A stretch of DNA of 64,000 nt from Rostrohypoxylon terebratum (GCA_022497145.1 MU385958.1:1-64000), one strand, 5' to 3'; positions 20,950 through 34,491 are shown, numbered from the stretch's first letter. Made by a program: numbers and translations. Notes: a model not told the origin generated them from the sequence alone.

Positions 20950-22655
20950 ATATATGGTATTGGGGATGATGAGTCATTTAACCTAACGTCTTGGTCCCGA
21001 GACGTACCTAGCTGTCTACAGTAGTCACATCTCTCCGGGGCATGTGCCCGGCTTAGGAAGTTTGGAATACCCCCTAGCGGGGACAGAGCCAAAATTCCGC
21101 ACGACAAAAGAAATAAAACAAAACGCGACCTTTCCGGGCGCTTCGTCACAACGAAACTAGAGATATATATATGGGTCCATAGGAGAAAAAGGAACCAAGA
21201 TTCCATGCCAATGATGGACCGGCTAGAGAGGACGACATCTTTGTTATGGTATTCGGATGCAGTGTGCCATTGGCGGTAAGACCATGTGGCGACAAGCTCG
21301 GTATCTTGGGGAAAGGCTACCTGGGCGGGCCCATGGATGAAGAGAATACATGTGTCTGGGAATGGGAAGTTTGTTATTCGTGATTTAGCGTTTCGTTGAT
21401 AATATATATCCATATATACCTACCTACCTACCTACATACTAGGTACCAATAACTGCAGCTTGGAAATTGTGAAGATGATGAGATCATGGTGTTCAACTGC
21501 GCCATCACATTTAAGAAGTCTCTATCTTGATAATGCATAGACCCATGGTTCTACGTAGGGTTACTTTGAGTTTACCTAATCATGGCTACGGAGTTCCAAT
21601 GTGAGCTAAGGAGCTGTGAGGTATCGTGAATGCTAGGGCTAGTGCTAGTGGTAATAAGGGATACGAATGGCTCTGTCCATGTTCATTCCAGATTTCCGAT
21701 GAAATTCGTGCGAAATACCTATTATCCAAGGTAATACCTTAGCAATTCCTGATCAGGTATTCTATCTAGTATATCCAGTCTTATTACGATGCCTGCTAAC
21801 TTAGAAAACTATAACCTAGGTAGTGGATACAGACAGATAGGTACTCAGGGGTATATTTTGACCCATCGTCGGAATCCGGCTCAGACATGATGATTTTGTT
21901 TTACTATTTATATATGATAGGTATCTCCGAGATGTGGAATTCCAAATACAGTCGGTCCTTTCCTCAACTGACGAGTATTACGGGGGGCTTACCAAAGTGC
22001 TCAGATATAATATGATGGCTTAACTCACTAGGGCTGTATACTTGACGTCTCTCTCGCGCCAATGCTATTCGTCCATAATGCACGAACTCGTCATTTCATT
22101 TCCGTCCCGTCACCTGGTCTGGAAAGCTCGCTTGGCGGCCGGAATATAGGGCTGTCGTCCCGTGTGCTCATCATGCGCCCCGGATTTTCTGTGCAGATAT
22201 AAATGAAGTTTCCCCATACCTATTTTCCAATCGGTTCCTGTTTCTTCCAGGATTCGTGCTTCGGAACATTCAGGTTTAGACACCAGTGGTCCGTGGGCCA
22301 ATTGTCTGTGACTTGGAAATGAATTCTGCCTTTACCGGCTATATTACCCCAGAACCCACCGGACACCCTAAGCCACACAGGGAGCTCGTCTGATATCTGG
22401 CGAGAGGCATAAAGCTTGGTCTAATCATTTTTGGGGAATTCTTAATTGCGGCTTGTTGGCTTTGATGAAGGCTTAGGGCTTCTGTTAGATGGTGTTCGGC
22501 ATATCGTGGCATGCGGTTGCATGTAGGGGTGTAGGGGCAGTCCATCATGTATATATACGCGTGATGGAATCTGGAGGGTTGAGGGCGAACCAAAAAAACC
22601 CAAACCAGTCACGAATAGATCGCATCGTATACGGTTCGCGGATAATATAGACAAG
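20950..22655. other. Gene-free stretch upstream of the AA9 gene
   Basis: About 1.7 kb. An antisense ORF at 20925-21413 has no family pattern and overlaps the HET relic. A TACC microsatellite lies at 21417-21436. The last few hundred bases are the LPMO promoter, with a TATA-like TATATATACG at about 22550. Confidence 0.4.
21417..21436. repeat. TACC microsatellite
   Basis: The tetramer TACC repeats about 4.5 times directly after an ATATATA tract. It is one of many TACCTA-type runs in this window. Confidence 0.7.
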
Positions 22656-23518
22656 ATGAAGTTCTCTTTGATCGCAGCTGCAGCATTCGCCGTGTCGGCT
22701 GAGGCTCACTGCATCTTTCAGGTAACGCTCCTTGAGATATAACACGCCGGACAAAATAGCTGATGAGCCATGGCGAGTCTAGGAAGTATCAGTCAACGGC
22801 CAGAAGCAAGGCTCGCTCGTCGGTCTCCGTGCACCCCGTGACAACAATCCCGTCTACGATGTGACCTCGCAAGGTATGAAGACTCGACTCGCTCGAAATG
22901 CTGGGGGGAAACACTAACTCTTAAACACTAGACATCATCTGCCAAAAGCAGGGAACGACCTCCGACAAGGTCATCAGTGTGTCGCCGGGTGACAAGCTAG
23001 GTGCCTATTTCGGACACGTCATCGGTGGCGCGCAGATCCCCAACGACCCCGACAACCCGATCGCGCCGTCCCACAAGGGCCCGGTCACAGCATGGCTAGC
23101 CAAAGTGGACAACGCGGCAACGGCCAGCAAGACGGGACTAAAGTGGTTCAAGATCTGGGAGGACACATTCGACACGTCGAGCAAGAAATGGGGAGTCGAC
23201 AACATGATCGCGAACCAGGGTTGGGTCAACTTCGAGCTACCGCAGTGCATCGCACCCGGGGACTACCTGATGCGCGTGGAGATCTTGGCCTTGCACTCGG
23301 CCCGCATGGCGAACGGCGCTCAGTTCTACATGTCGTGCGCCCAGATCAGGGTCGGCGGCAGCGGCACCTTCACGCCGACCTCGACCGTTAGCTTCCCCGG
23401 CGCGTACCAGAAGAACGACGCTAGCATCGTGGTCAACATCTACGGTTTGACTGGCCAGCCCGACAACGGCGGTAAGGCGTACAGCGCCCCTGGTAACATC
23501 CCTGTCATCCAGTGCTAG
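22656..23518 (+). CDS. AA9 lytic polysaccharide monooxygenase
   Basis: Secreted copper enzyme that cleaves cellulose or related beta-glucans oxidatively. Exons 22656-22721, 22783-22873 and 22932-23518 join to 247 aa. The signal peptide MKFSLIAAAAFAVSAEA ends exactly before His18, which becomes the N-terminal His of the copper histidine brace. The second copper His is His81 (YFGHVIGG), and the axial Tyr is Tyr185 within GAQFYMSCAQI. His174 and Gln183 of the conserved RxExLALH and Q-x-Y motifs are present. Cys56 and Cys188 are placed to form the usual disulfide. There is no cellulose-binding module or GPI tail; the protein stops after the catalytic domain at VIQC. Works with GH3 beta-glucosidase in biomass breakdown; one such gene lies 15 kb away but is not linked in an operon sense. 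Confidence 0.94.
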
Positions 23519-24941
23519 ATGATTAAGTTGGGATACGGGTAGTGAATTGCTCCTAGTTACCTAACTTAATATGATTTGTCGGTGTTGGATATAAGGGGTG
23601 GCTTTTAGTTAATAGTTGTTTGGTGGCTGCTGGGAGTGTTTGTTCCCGCTACGCTTCCAAGGCTACCTGTTACCTACTACTTAGTATGTAGCATTCAAAC
23701 AATTTTGAAGTTCGAGATACATACTATTTGAAGCTAGGAGAGCTGATTTTCTTTTGGTGCTGATCGTGTTGATGTTGATTTTGTTGAACAAAATGGTAGA
23801 TAGTGATTGTTCGCACTCGACCCGAGGAGAAATGTGCGGGTTTTCAGGCATAGTACGCTGCGCTTCTTTGGAATAGCGAGATGAAGTTATGTCTGACACT
23901 ATGGATTCTCAGAGTAGGGGTATAGAAGTATCTGGTTTGATTCATTCTTTCGGAATATTGTGTTGGAGTTTTTTTTCTGGCAACTCCTAATTTTGCTGTT
24001 TTGAAGCTACCTCCTAACTAGGATTCGGATGACATGGTGAGGGATAGATATACTTGTGAAGCATATAGGTACTTAGTCATGAAGTTATTATCCCCAATGT
24101 TTCCTTTGCAAGAAGATATCCCTTCAAGGATAACGCATAGGTATTACCGCGGCAATCCAATATCTGCCGTCACAAGGTGGTCAGGCGCTTACTGGTATAT
24201 AGGACCACAGGTACTTAGACATGGCGTTGCTAGTCTTTCTTCCACTTTTTCTTATTCTCTCAAGACTAAAAGTCTGAATGGTGGTGTTTCATCGACTGTC
24301 TTTTTTCAAACTTCACACGTTTCTACGTCTGCAGGCTATGACCCTTGAGGATCTACAGGCACCTAGTCTTACTAGGTATACTTGTACTGTAGTCCTACCA
24401 GCCCTAACCAATGGAGTACCTAACCAATATTTCCGTAGGAATGGTAGGGAGGGCTGAAATATGGGGAAATAATGACTTGATTCTTCCTACAACTTGTTTG
24501 AAAGGATTGGCTTGCATAGTAGAAGTCGTACGAAGTATGTTGCACTGAAATAGGATCCCTTGGAAAGCTAAGCCTTGCCGGTTGTTCAGACACTCGGCTC
24601 GACCCATAGCTGTGGTCCTAGTGGGGTAGCATCCTTCGTCAGGCGGGACAGGGGTAGTACACAAGCGCCAGGATTGTTCCAATCATCGTGGCCATGTTCC
24701 GAGGAATCACTGGGGAGATGCCTGGCTGGCTGAACTGCGCTGACTACACCGGTAGGCACGGCACGATGTGGATGTGGCTACCTACCTTCCTGAGGTACCA
24801 AAGATATGCAGGGTATTTAAAACTTTTAAAGGGCTTCGAACGGACTTTGTATCCCAAGTTTGGCGATTTGCAGTTGATTAAAAAAATACGTACGCATTTA
24901 TAACAAACCATAACCAACCTTGCAGGTTAACACAGGCGAAA
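23519..24941. other. Intergenic, AA9 gene to NACHT receptor
   Basis: About 1.4 kb with no supportable gene. The left end is 3' flanking DNA of the LPMO and the last few hundred bases are the receptor promoter. Small ORFs (24034-24348 plus, 24404-24682 minus) show no recognisable pattern. Confidence 0.4.
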
Positions 24942-27900
24942 ATGGCGCCGCCGACGTTACAAACGTCTAGTAGCGTCTTGAGCACAAGCTCCACCAACGA
25001 AAAAGCTGTGGAGCTGGCTGAACAGAAAGAAATAGAGGCGACTTGGAAAGAAGTTCAGAATAAAGTCATTGAATTGGCGGGCGGAGATCCGAAAAAAGTC
25101 CAGGCACTCGACATCAACTCGATGCTCAAGTATATCGACAACATACAAGCTTCGGACAAGAAGAAATCGGAGAAGTTCGGCGCATTCAAGAGCGTCGTGA
25201 ACAAGACACTGCAATGCATAAACACGGTAGGAGGGATAGTCGCCGATGGCGCCTCAACTGTAAGTGGGCTCGTGGGGTTAAACGTTCTCATTCACGATTT
25301 GCTAAAAGTCGGTACAGGTCTTCGCCCCGGCGGGGATGTGCTACAACGCACTCACATTCGTCATTCAAGCGTGGCAAGGATACGAGGGCATATTCGAGAA
25401 CCTTGCCGAGCTTCTTGAGAAATGCACTGAGTTTCTTGAGCGCCTTGAATCATATGAGGGGCGAATGGACGTGAGACTCAAGCGAGTCGCAGTTCAGAAC
25501 CTCAGACTGTTCGTCGAAATTTGCGACCGCACTATAAAGTTGCGGAGGAAGCACAATAAGTTCCTTGCTTTCACGAAGCAACTATTCCTAAACGATAACG
25601 GCATCGGCGACCTACTCGGCATGATGGATAGGCTTAACGCCAAGGAATCTCTTCTAGTCAACGCCCAGACCTACAAGCTAGTGAGCGACAGTGCCGGCGA
25701 TATCAAGTTGATACTCGACAGTCAGAAGGAACAGAAGAAGGAGCAGGAAGCGAAGAAGTGGCGCACTACCATTGCTAAGGCTCTAGGATTCCCACCAAAT
25801 ACCTTGGACAATGATGGCGAGCCAATTCCGAGTTGGCAAAGGGCTTTCGACGCTCGCAAGAACACGCTGGTTCCCGAGACTGGCAAGTGGATAATATATC
25901 ACGAGGATTTCATACAATGGTCAAAGTCCACCGTCCCAGCCAAGCATATCATAATGCTAGATGGAAGAAATGGCTCTGGAAAGACGTCGATAATGGCCAA
26001 CACCTTGAGATATCTTAGGAAGATGAATCGGGCTGGTCCCACATCTCGAGCTGTAACAGCCTACTTCTTCATGGAGGGCGAAAAGAAGAAATCTGACGAC
26101 GAAGAGGTTGGTAGCAGCCGACTAGAAATTGTTTCGCGCACGCTGCTCTGGCAAATATGCACCGCCTATGAAGCGATGACCAAATCTGTCTTCCAAATTC
26201 TCGAGAGAACTCCCGACTTTGACGGCTCGGTCGACCTCTGGCAACAGCTATTCATAAATAATAAGGAGCGCATGAATCCAGACACCACTTTCTTCCTTTT
26301 TATCGACGGAATCAATCAGGAACTTCTTCCGCTACTCCGGAGGTTGACTTCGATTGCCGACGACAAGGTAGTCCGCATCTTTTTGACTGCGCCAACGCAG
26401 ATGATCAAGGAACTTGAAAGGCCAGGAGGAATCAAGTCTATCACAATACCGATAGCGGAACATAACGCGGATGATATCGACAAGTACATTAACTTCCGAA
26501 TGGATAATATGCCCATCCTCAAGAATGATGGCCGCCCCGGAATATCTGAATGGCGGGGCAAAATTCTGGAAACATTGCGGTATAAGTGTGCTGGAGACTA
26601 CTTCAAGCTGAATACGAGTCTCAACTCCCTTGCGAAGGTTGATCTTATCGATGACATAGAGGAGGTGCTGGCAGATGCGGATAAGACCCGAGCTGACCAA
26701 ATTGACGCCGAAATTCGACGACTAAACAACATCCGTACGGTTAAGGAGATCCAAGAAATCAACGAGATCATCCAATGGATCGAGGCTGGCCGGCGATGGC
26801 TACCAGTCGACATGATGGAAGCTCTCTTGTCTGTAAAGCATCAGAATAGTGCTGCCGTGCAGCCCCCCACTCCTTCGCTGACAAGGAGAAAGACGGGTAT
26901 CGCTGATATTGAGAGCACCACCCAAGAAGCCACTCCGGTAACTTTGACTATATCTCTACTCCCCTTCACACAGAAACTTGCAGATAAATACCCCATCTTC
27001 ACTGTAACTGACTCGGGATTCGTTGATTGGCGTTCGTCTGAAATCAAGGACCGGATTCCTGTAAAGGGGATCGAAAGAGACTCCGATCTCAGCATGATTA
27101 CGTCTGGTCCAAAGATTATACAGGAGTCAGAGATTGCTATAGTCCGTCATTTCCTCAACAATGTGTGCCCACCCGAGCTCTACACAAGACTTGAGTTTGA
27201 ACAATTCTTCGATATGAAGTTGGGTGCGAAATATAAGGATTACATCAGTCTCGACCTTGATAACGCTAATATTAAGATTGCGCTGACTTGTCTGGTCGTT
27301 CTTACGGAGCAGCAGCTGAGAAAAAACACAAGCCTACGCCAGTACGCTATGTATTGGCTCCTAGACCACTTACAGGAAGTCGACCTCTCAGCTGCTGACC
27401 GAGAATTGAAGGCACAAGTTGGGCCGCTTCTCGTAAAACTGTTTACTAGCGAGTGCGGGATTGACTCCATGTTCTGGCCTTTTAGCCTCAGCGTAAGCTT
27501 GAATACTTGGGACTGGGATGAATATATCGATCTCCGGGAAACCCGAGCGGAATGGCTCTATTCCATGTCCGGTGTTAATGAGATATCTCGTTGGTTACGC
27601 GACTCTTCCGTGACGAAGTACATAACCCACGAACCGGGGGTTTCATTCGTCAACGAAGTGAAGGCATCTTCTACCAATCTTCATAAGACGATTCTTTCTC
27701 GTGCGGCTAAACATATGGCGATTCACTTATTCCGTCGTGTGGATTTTACCCCTCGCCAGTTCTGGTGCGCATGCTGGTTTATACGCGGATATCTATCACG
27801 GGTAAGACCCCCGAGCCTTCTTGCATCCTGTAACAAGACGTGATTTTCTAACCACTTCATCTAGCTCAATCCGGAAAAGTCTTCGCAAATGCCGAGCGAC

Positions 27901-29823
27901 CCAGATTCGTATAGGAACGTAGGCGAACCTGCCTTTGAGGAATTCGAAGGCAGAGAATTCCGCCTTGAGACATTGAAACAGATAGAGGAGTGGGCCGGCG
28001 AGGTGCTCGGGAAGGCAAAGGATACACCAGAGCAACAATCGAGCTGGGAGATCCACGCCGCTCTCATCACATTCCAATTGTGCCACAATGAAGCAGAAGC
28101 GACCGAGATATACCGAGCCCGTGCACAAAAAGCCGTTGAGCTCAACCCGAAGAACTGGCACGCGTGTCATTTTATAACCAAACAACCTAGCACTGGCAAT
28201 GAAGAGGCCGTACGCCTCCTTTCGCAGGCTAAGAAGGATATCGACGAGCTGCGCAGGAGCAACGAGTCCTGGATTCGGAACAGCGCCAATTCCTCGCTTC
28301 TAGCTCGTATCACGCTTGATCTAGGCGATCGCCTGTGGGACTTAGGCAAGGATCTAACACTTGCTGCGGCTACACACAGGGAGAGTTTGCAATACGACTA
28401 TGTACACTTCAAGGACTACACGAAAGTATTGAAGCGATACCAAAGCAGCTCAGCATGGAACGAACTGATCGCTTTTGTCGAGACCTTGAATAGCACAAGC
28501 GAGACCTGGGCTGCGTACTTTGACGAGTTGGTCAATCAGTTCGTCGTCCAAATTGCAAGCATAGACGAAATTAACGTCCTTGCTCAAGCCGCAGACGCCA
28601 CTAAGCGATGGGACGTGATCGAAGCCTTTTTCACCCTAGCTATTGACATGGGTGTCGCGCAAGAGACTCACGACTTACTCTTTTTCCTCCGAGACGGCTT
28701 CGCTAAGACTCTAGCGGCAGCTGCTGACGACACACAGCAAGACAAGGTGGTCGCAATCCAGGAAACGGCCCTCGAGAATATCCGGCTACACCGCCACGAC
28801 AGCTTGTCACGCCACTCGATCGACGATATGACAAATGCTTTGGCTCGTACGTATCTCGACAAGGCGTTCCAACCAAACCTAGCTATTGAGAAAGTTGACT
28901 CCTATGGTTCTCTCATTGCGAATTTGCTCCCAGAACCAGATTCGGATGATGGTTTCGACCTCTGGACTAGCACAATCGCTGTGTGCTGCCTGATCCGGTA
29001 TCATCACCGTCGCAAGACCGACTCACATCTAGCGCGTGGTTGGATCGAGCGTATTGTAAGGGAGATCATCGAACTCTTATCCGATGACGACGAAGAGAAC
29101 GACGAGACAGCTTATTGGCTGCTCGCGCGGCTACTTACAACTATCGAGGACACGAAGAACACCCGAATCGTGTGGGCGATGCGTAATGCGGCGCAGCGCG
29201 ACGCGCTGATCGAGTGGGAAAGCTGGGTCGCCAAGTCAACCAATGACGGGCAGGGCACTATTAGCAATGTTAACGTTAGCAGCCCACCGAAGGAAAAAGA
29301 GAAGGTCACCCCATACACCAATGGCTTCGCGAACAAGAGTGTGCAGAGTGTAGTCCGAGAACGCCATAGGAGTCGCAGTCAGAGCCCAAGACCCGGCGTC
29401 AAGGAACATAAGTCCCAGTCGAGCGAGGTCACCAGGGACCCGACCCCCGAGCCGAAAGCCCCTGAACCTGCTGAGGTTAACCATGACCCGATCCAACCAG
29501 GTTCATTCGTGTCTTGCAATGGGTGCTACAAGCAGTGGACAGTAATGGGCGAGACATTGTACACTTGCGCTGACTGCTTGGGCGCGATACAACTGGATGC
29601 AAGTTGCCATGCCTCGCTCCTCAAAGGAGAATTAACGAAGAAGGGTCTAAGCTGTAAGAAGGAACACACTTTTATTGAGTTGTCAAAATGGGACGAGAAG
29701 GAGTACGAGGGTATGCCGAGGGGATCCGTGCCATTGCCCGACGGACAACCGGGGAAGAAATGGATGACGTTGGAAGAGTGGAAAAAGGAACTCAGGGACC
29801 TATATCTGACTTCCGATAAGTAA
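24942..29823 (+). CDS. Goodbye-like / NACHT receptor with C-terminal zinc finger
   Basis: Large apparently intact STAND-type NTPase. Exons 24942-25259, 25318-27801 and 27865-29823 (introns of 58 and 63 nt) join to 1586 aa. Residues about 25-200 look like the fungal Goodbye helical N-terminal domain (VFAPAGMCYNALTFVIQAW ... FENLAELLEKCTEFLERLE). The NACHT-like core follows KWIIYHEDFIQW. Walker A is GRNGSGKT (about 322-329) and a Walker B-like FFLFIDG lies near 431. The middle (about 500-920) is helical with an LWLLDHLQ-like repeat character. Residues about 935-1420 are TPR-like helices. At about 1484-1545 there is a Cys-rich finger (CNGC, CADC, CHA, CKKEH) resembling a ZZ finger. No stop or motif loss is visible, unlike the other NLR loci here. 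The role in allorecognition or defence is inference from family. Confidence 0.82.
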
Positions 29824-32216
29824 AACAATTTAGGTAGATGAGTTTTAGAATACCTAGAATCTAGATAATTAAGTCAAGATGATTCTTTGTGAAGGGTCTG
29901 ACGAAAACTGATAACTGCATGATCAACCGTACTTCTTGGTCTACTGTATCGACCGAAGGTTCAACCTATCTTCAACCAATAGAGGCATTTCCCTCTTCAT
30001 CTTAACCTCATGCCGAGCCCTAAAAGTCAGTTGTTGGTTTTATATGACAGAGATTCAATAGTCGGTACGATGAAATGGCTTAGAAGAATGAGCACACCTT
30101 CACTCAAGACCTTCTCAAGAATACTCTATGCGCTGATACCTTTCCTAGACTCGATATACTTCAACCAACAGATAGTATCTAATCATATTAATAGAGGACA
30201 ATGTTGTGCACTGAAACCACCGGACCAATGACGAACCCAAGCTCAGCAGAGCCTAGCAGTTACCTCCAATAGGGAGAGCTCAACATGGAAACTCTCCGTG
30301 GATGCACTTCGACAAGACCAAGTCTGAGAACGAAACCGCCAATCTAGTCGAACTACCTCTACTTAAGTCCGCAATCTGCCAGAGTTCTTTTCGAAAGCTG
30401 GGTTCGTGGACGTTGAGAAGAACATTGAGGACGCGTCGCCTCATCTGGCTTTCACGTTCCAAGAAACCGGTCTTGTGATACATGATCTATCTGTACGCAA
30501 GATCAACCAATCATGAGCATATGTCATTTGTGTCAAGACGTCTTCTTTCTACTACGGAGGGGGAGACTAAATAGGGGGTTTACGATACGACACTAAGAGT
30601 CACGGCAATTGGTAGGGAGCCATAAGAACGCTAAATTTCCACAACTGCCGGTCGGTTCAGGCCATTATTTCCGACCACATCTAAACCAGTATCCGGAAGC
30701 TCCAATAGGAAAGAAGATTAGGGAATAGAGAAGCTCAGATGTAAAAGTCTTTGGTAAGTAACTGTTAGTGGTAGCAAACCGCCAACAGCGACAAATCATA
30801 ATAATGAGGCCCCACACCGCGAAGCAAGGCTCTTTCATGTTTTAGATGTTGATATATAGTAAACACCAGATATGATGCAGTAATTCTTTTCTATCCGCGT
30901 AGTTGGTACCTTGATGAATGCAGGCACTAATTGCTACGGCTAGAAATCTTTCAAGAATAAACACCTTATCAACAGCCCATAAAGTACTTAGTCTTAGGTC
31001 ACTGCCGGAAATCCTGATGAATTGAAAGATGGTGTATATTAGTAGTTCTAATCAATTATTTTTCCTGTGCGTATATGTCGCGATCCTGTCGAAAGACCTT
31101 TCGCTATCGACTTTGCTATTGCCAACACCAGTCCTCTAGTTTCGGTGGTTGCTGAAGACGCAAAGGGCGCTAATGAGAAACGTGTATTGTCACCTGCAAG
31201 CATAGATGCGAAAGATGCTGCAAGAAACGATATCACAGGAGACATAGATCCGGCCACTCTGGAAAGAAGACTGTGAGCCGTTCACTCAACCCACAAGAGC
31301 CTTAAAAGTTAAAACAACAATAGAACGGAGAATCTAACCAGATTCGGTTCAACAATGGGTCAAAAGTGGTTGAGTCCAGTATCCAACCTAGGCTTATTAC
31401 GACTATTATTAATTGTGGAGGAATCTCTGGAGTGGCTACAGCAGTATAGGGCTGCCTGGAATATAACAACCGCCCACTATAATATAGATACCGAGGCAGT
31501 AACTAGGTACTAAATCTAAGAAGGAATACAGTATCAATTTCCAGCCATTACTAGTAGGTTATACATACCTACCTAGTAGTCAGAGGCTCTGAATCCCCTC
31601 ATACTACATGACGAAATACAGTAAAAATACGGTGCGGGGTAGGTTCGCAAAACCATTTGATAACCCTGTATTATTTCACTGAAATATTCTGTAGAATCAT
31701 CCAGTCATTCGCAGATATCTGTAGGTTTGGTGCTTATTAATTCTGCCTCTGTCCTGGATTTGGAAACGTGCAGATCGATACTAAATGCAGTAATCTCAGC
31801 GCGTTCAGCTCTGAACTGTCTGGACTGTTGCATGAATTATTGATTTACAGGGGGTGGATGTGGAGCTGAAAAAAAGGGGCAACGTTGCAGCGACATACTA
31901 CGTAATATGTAGGACATCAGGACATCACTTCGTATCAACGCTCACTGCTCACTTGAAAGCCTTCCAGGTAGCCAACAGCATCACGTAAAGACGAATTTAC
32001 GTAAAGATTCACACGCGCCGAGGTAGGCTGTCGTGGGGAACATTGTCCTGTCACCGTTTCATACCCCTTACGCTTTCTTCATCTAAGATAGATACATGGC
32101 CTCATCGAAAAAACGTTACCCAGTCATAAATCCAGCCAATATGAAGGTAATTTGATTAAACATTATAGGTCATCCCCCGCGCCGTTCCGCCCGATCCACC
32201 GATACCCATAAGGCCA
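29824..32216. other. Gene-free stretch
   Basis: About 2.4 kb. A small open pair of antisense frames at 31048-31276 has no family pattern and no flanking exons. Nothing else stands out apart from TACCTACCTAG words near 31567. The right end holds the 3' UTR of the fasciclin gene. Confidence 0.4.
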
Positions 32217-33410
32217 TTAAGCCAGAACCATCATTCCCATGTAGCATACGACGCCGAACAAGCCGGCGAGGCTCATTGAGTTGGACGAAGCAGCGCCTGT
32301 GACTGGCACTGCTGGCGTGGGCGTTAGGACCTGCGTTATCACAAATATTAGCTTTCGATTCGTAACAAAATTGTTATTCAGATGCGGATAACCCTAAAAG
32401 GCTTACCTTGTTTACGACGTGCGCGACGCCGTTCTCCAAGATCAGGTTGGCCTGCGTGATCAGTCCGCCATTGACGTAGTATTTGCCGGCGCGGATGCTG
32501 ATGGACAGAGTCTCGCCCTGCTGCGTCTTCAGGACGTCTCCATCCTTCAGATCGGGAAGATAAGCAACGGTGCCGGCGATGACATGGTTGGAGACCAGCT
32601 GTGAGGCGGGAATGCTCGAGTTGGAAACAGAGATAGCCTCGTTGGATGGTAGGAACACGGTGACGGATTGGGTGTTTTCTAGTGTGTCTGTCATGTTGCT
32701 ACGGGAAAGTAGGCTGGCGAAGGCTGTCTGGCTGGTAGACTTCGCCGTAGACGAAAGTGACTCAGGCTGGGTGAAGTAGCTATTCGCTGCTATGTCAGAG
32801 AGCTGCCTGTGTCTGCGAAAGTTTACATGGCTTACCTGTCTGTGATGTGGATCAAACCACCACTATACTGGATATCGCCTTTGATGACATTGGCGATCTT
32901 TCCTAAACCAGAAGAGATTCTGAGTAACGATGGGGTGGTTCCATTAGACTGGCGTCGGAGAGAGGGCAGCATCCATCGTTTCATCGTGGGCGATGTGAGA
33001 TTCAGTGGTCTTGAGTCGATAACTATTCGTTGACCTTGACCTCCTAGTAACGGAGCTTGAGCATTCGTTTCGAGGATAGATCCAGGAAATGAGCGGCTGG
33101 AACTCTCCAAGTTGGTTATCGCTCTAGACGACTGGAATGCCGCTGCTCGACGGTCCGCTCCAGAGACATCTCGCCCAAGCAAGGCAAGTAGGGTCGAGTT
33201 GTCATATCCTACATCTGAAGGCGCGAATACCGTCCCGACCTCTCCGGAAAGGTATAGCTGTAGAACCTCAGGATCTGATTGGATGAAGTCCGCGAACTTA
33301 GAAGCTCCAGACGACACCAGAGCATCAATAAGACCAGGCAGTGACTGGGAAACCGCCGATGTGGCGATTCCCATCAGGAGAAGTATAGCAGCCCGAGGTT
33401 GTGCCAACAT
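32217..33410 (-). CDS. GPI-type fasciclin (FAS1) domain cell-surface protein
   Basis: Secreted or wall-anchored adhesion-type protein. Exons 33410-32836, 32779-32407 and 32330-32217 join to 353 aa. A signal peptide (RAAILLLMGIATSAVSQ) is followed by two FAS1 units. The first (about 22-190) has SLPGLIDALVSSGASKFADFI and TVFAPSDVGYDN, and ends GGLIHITDS. The second (about 195-312) has TAFASLLSRSNM, SVTVFLPSNEAI, VSNHVIAGTVAYL and ENGVAHVVNKV. The C-terminus has a small Ser/Asn stretch (ASSNS) then a hydrophobic tail (LAGLFGVVCYMGMMVLA), consistent with GPI attachment. Exon 2 phase was fixed by the acceptor at 32780 after a CTGAC branch point. Confidence 0.9.
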
Positions 33411-34491
33411 CTTGTAACCGGTTCCCGAGTTTGATGATCCTAAACAAATCTGAAAGTTTCGGTACTACAATTAAGACCTCTGTGTTCTGAGGACGGAAAA
33501 AGTCTAGTAGCAAGCGTTGAGGAGAAGGGTAAGGAGGGGTTGGCCGTTAATCATGGCGGGTCAACGTGGGCTTTTTATTTAATTTGGTAATAGGAAGAAG
33601 CTTGGATCAACCACAGCTTCTCAGGTACGGCTGGTACCATTCTTGGAGGTTACAATGCTTTTGGAGGCTCAAAATCACAATTAATCAACCTCATCAACAC
33701 GCAGCTTTATGCATGCGGGCGTTATCGAATAAGGTCAAGCGCCTACCTCAAATGCAAGATATGCAAAGTCGGGACAATATTACATCTACGCATTTGATTA
33801 GGTAGGGCACTGATGCATTGACACACAAAATGTGGTTGTGCGTGAGCTTCCTGATCTATTCGCTATCCATAGCTGGGACTCAGGTGATATCAACCACTCC
33901 ATATAGGCCTTGGCACCGAGAAATATTGCAGCTGAACTAACCTTCCCCTTTTATCGCCTGCCACGCCTTTAAATCCTATCGTCTGGTCAGGCTGCGGCTG
34001 TTACATCGCTGTAAAGTCCAATTTCGAAACATACAATTTGGGCATTCGGTCATGCAAGTTTTCGGCGACCTCGAGCAGCGGCTGATTCTATTGTAGGGAC
34101 TTCTGTAAGTCGCCGTTCCAAGGGTAATATTAAATGCCGAAAATGCATATGTGATGTGTTTTATGATTTGATCTAACCTAGTCTACAGCGTTGAGAGGCG
34201 TGCTATACGAGCTCGTAGGACTGTATACCAGGTCACTCATCGGAGTTTGCATCAACACGGCCCCCACGACGTCAATGTACTGTACCTAGCGGTTAGTCCA
34301 TTGACTTAAGGTTGTCTTCGACAAGCCAACTACCGGCAGCAAGAAGAGACCAGAGAATTGGCGGAAAGAGGGGGATGGTCTATGATTTAATTGAGCCCAC
34401 ATCTTATTAGGGCGTACCGAGCCGATTGTCTTCTTTCGACATCTTCCTGCAACTATACGCAAGTCGGAGACTAGACACACATTCGTCTAAG
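33411..34491. other. Intergenic, divergent promoters
   Basis: About 1.1 kb between the fasciclin gene and a membrane-protein gene transcribed the other way. No coding or RNA feature seen. An in-frame TTG-initiated extension of the downstream ORF (from 34426) is not a credible start. Confidence 0.45.

Noticed and set aside
20925..21413. 162-aa minus-strand ORF
   Set aside because: No family pattern and no splice partners. It overlaps the readable HET relic on the other strand.
31048..31276. Paired small ORFs on opposite strands
   Set aside because: Both are open only because of local composition; no signal peptide, domain or flanking exon supports either.
34426..34491. 22-codon N-terminal extension of the three-pass membrane protein
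   Set aside because: It begins at TTG; the ATG at 34492 is the first credible start.
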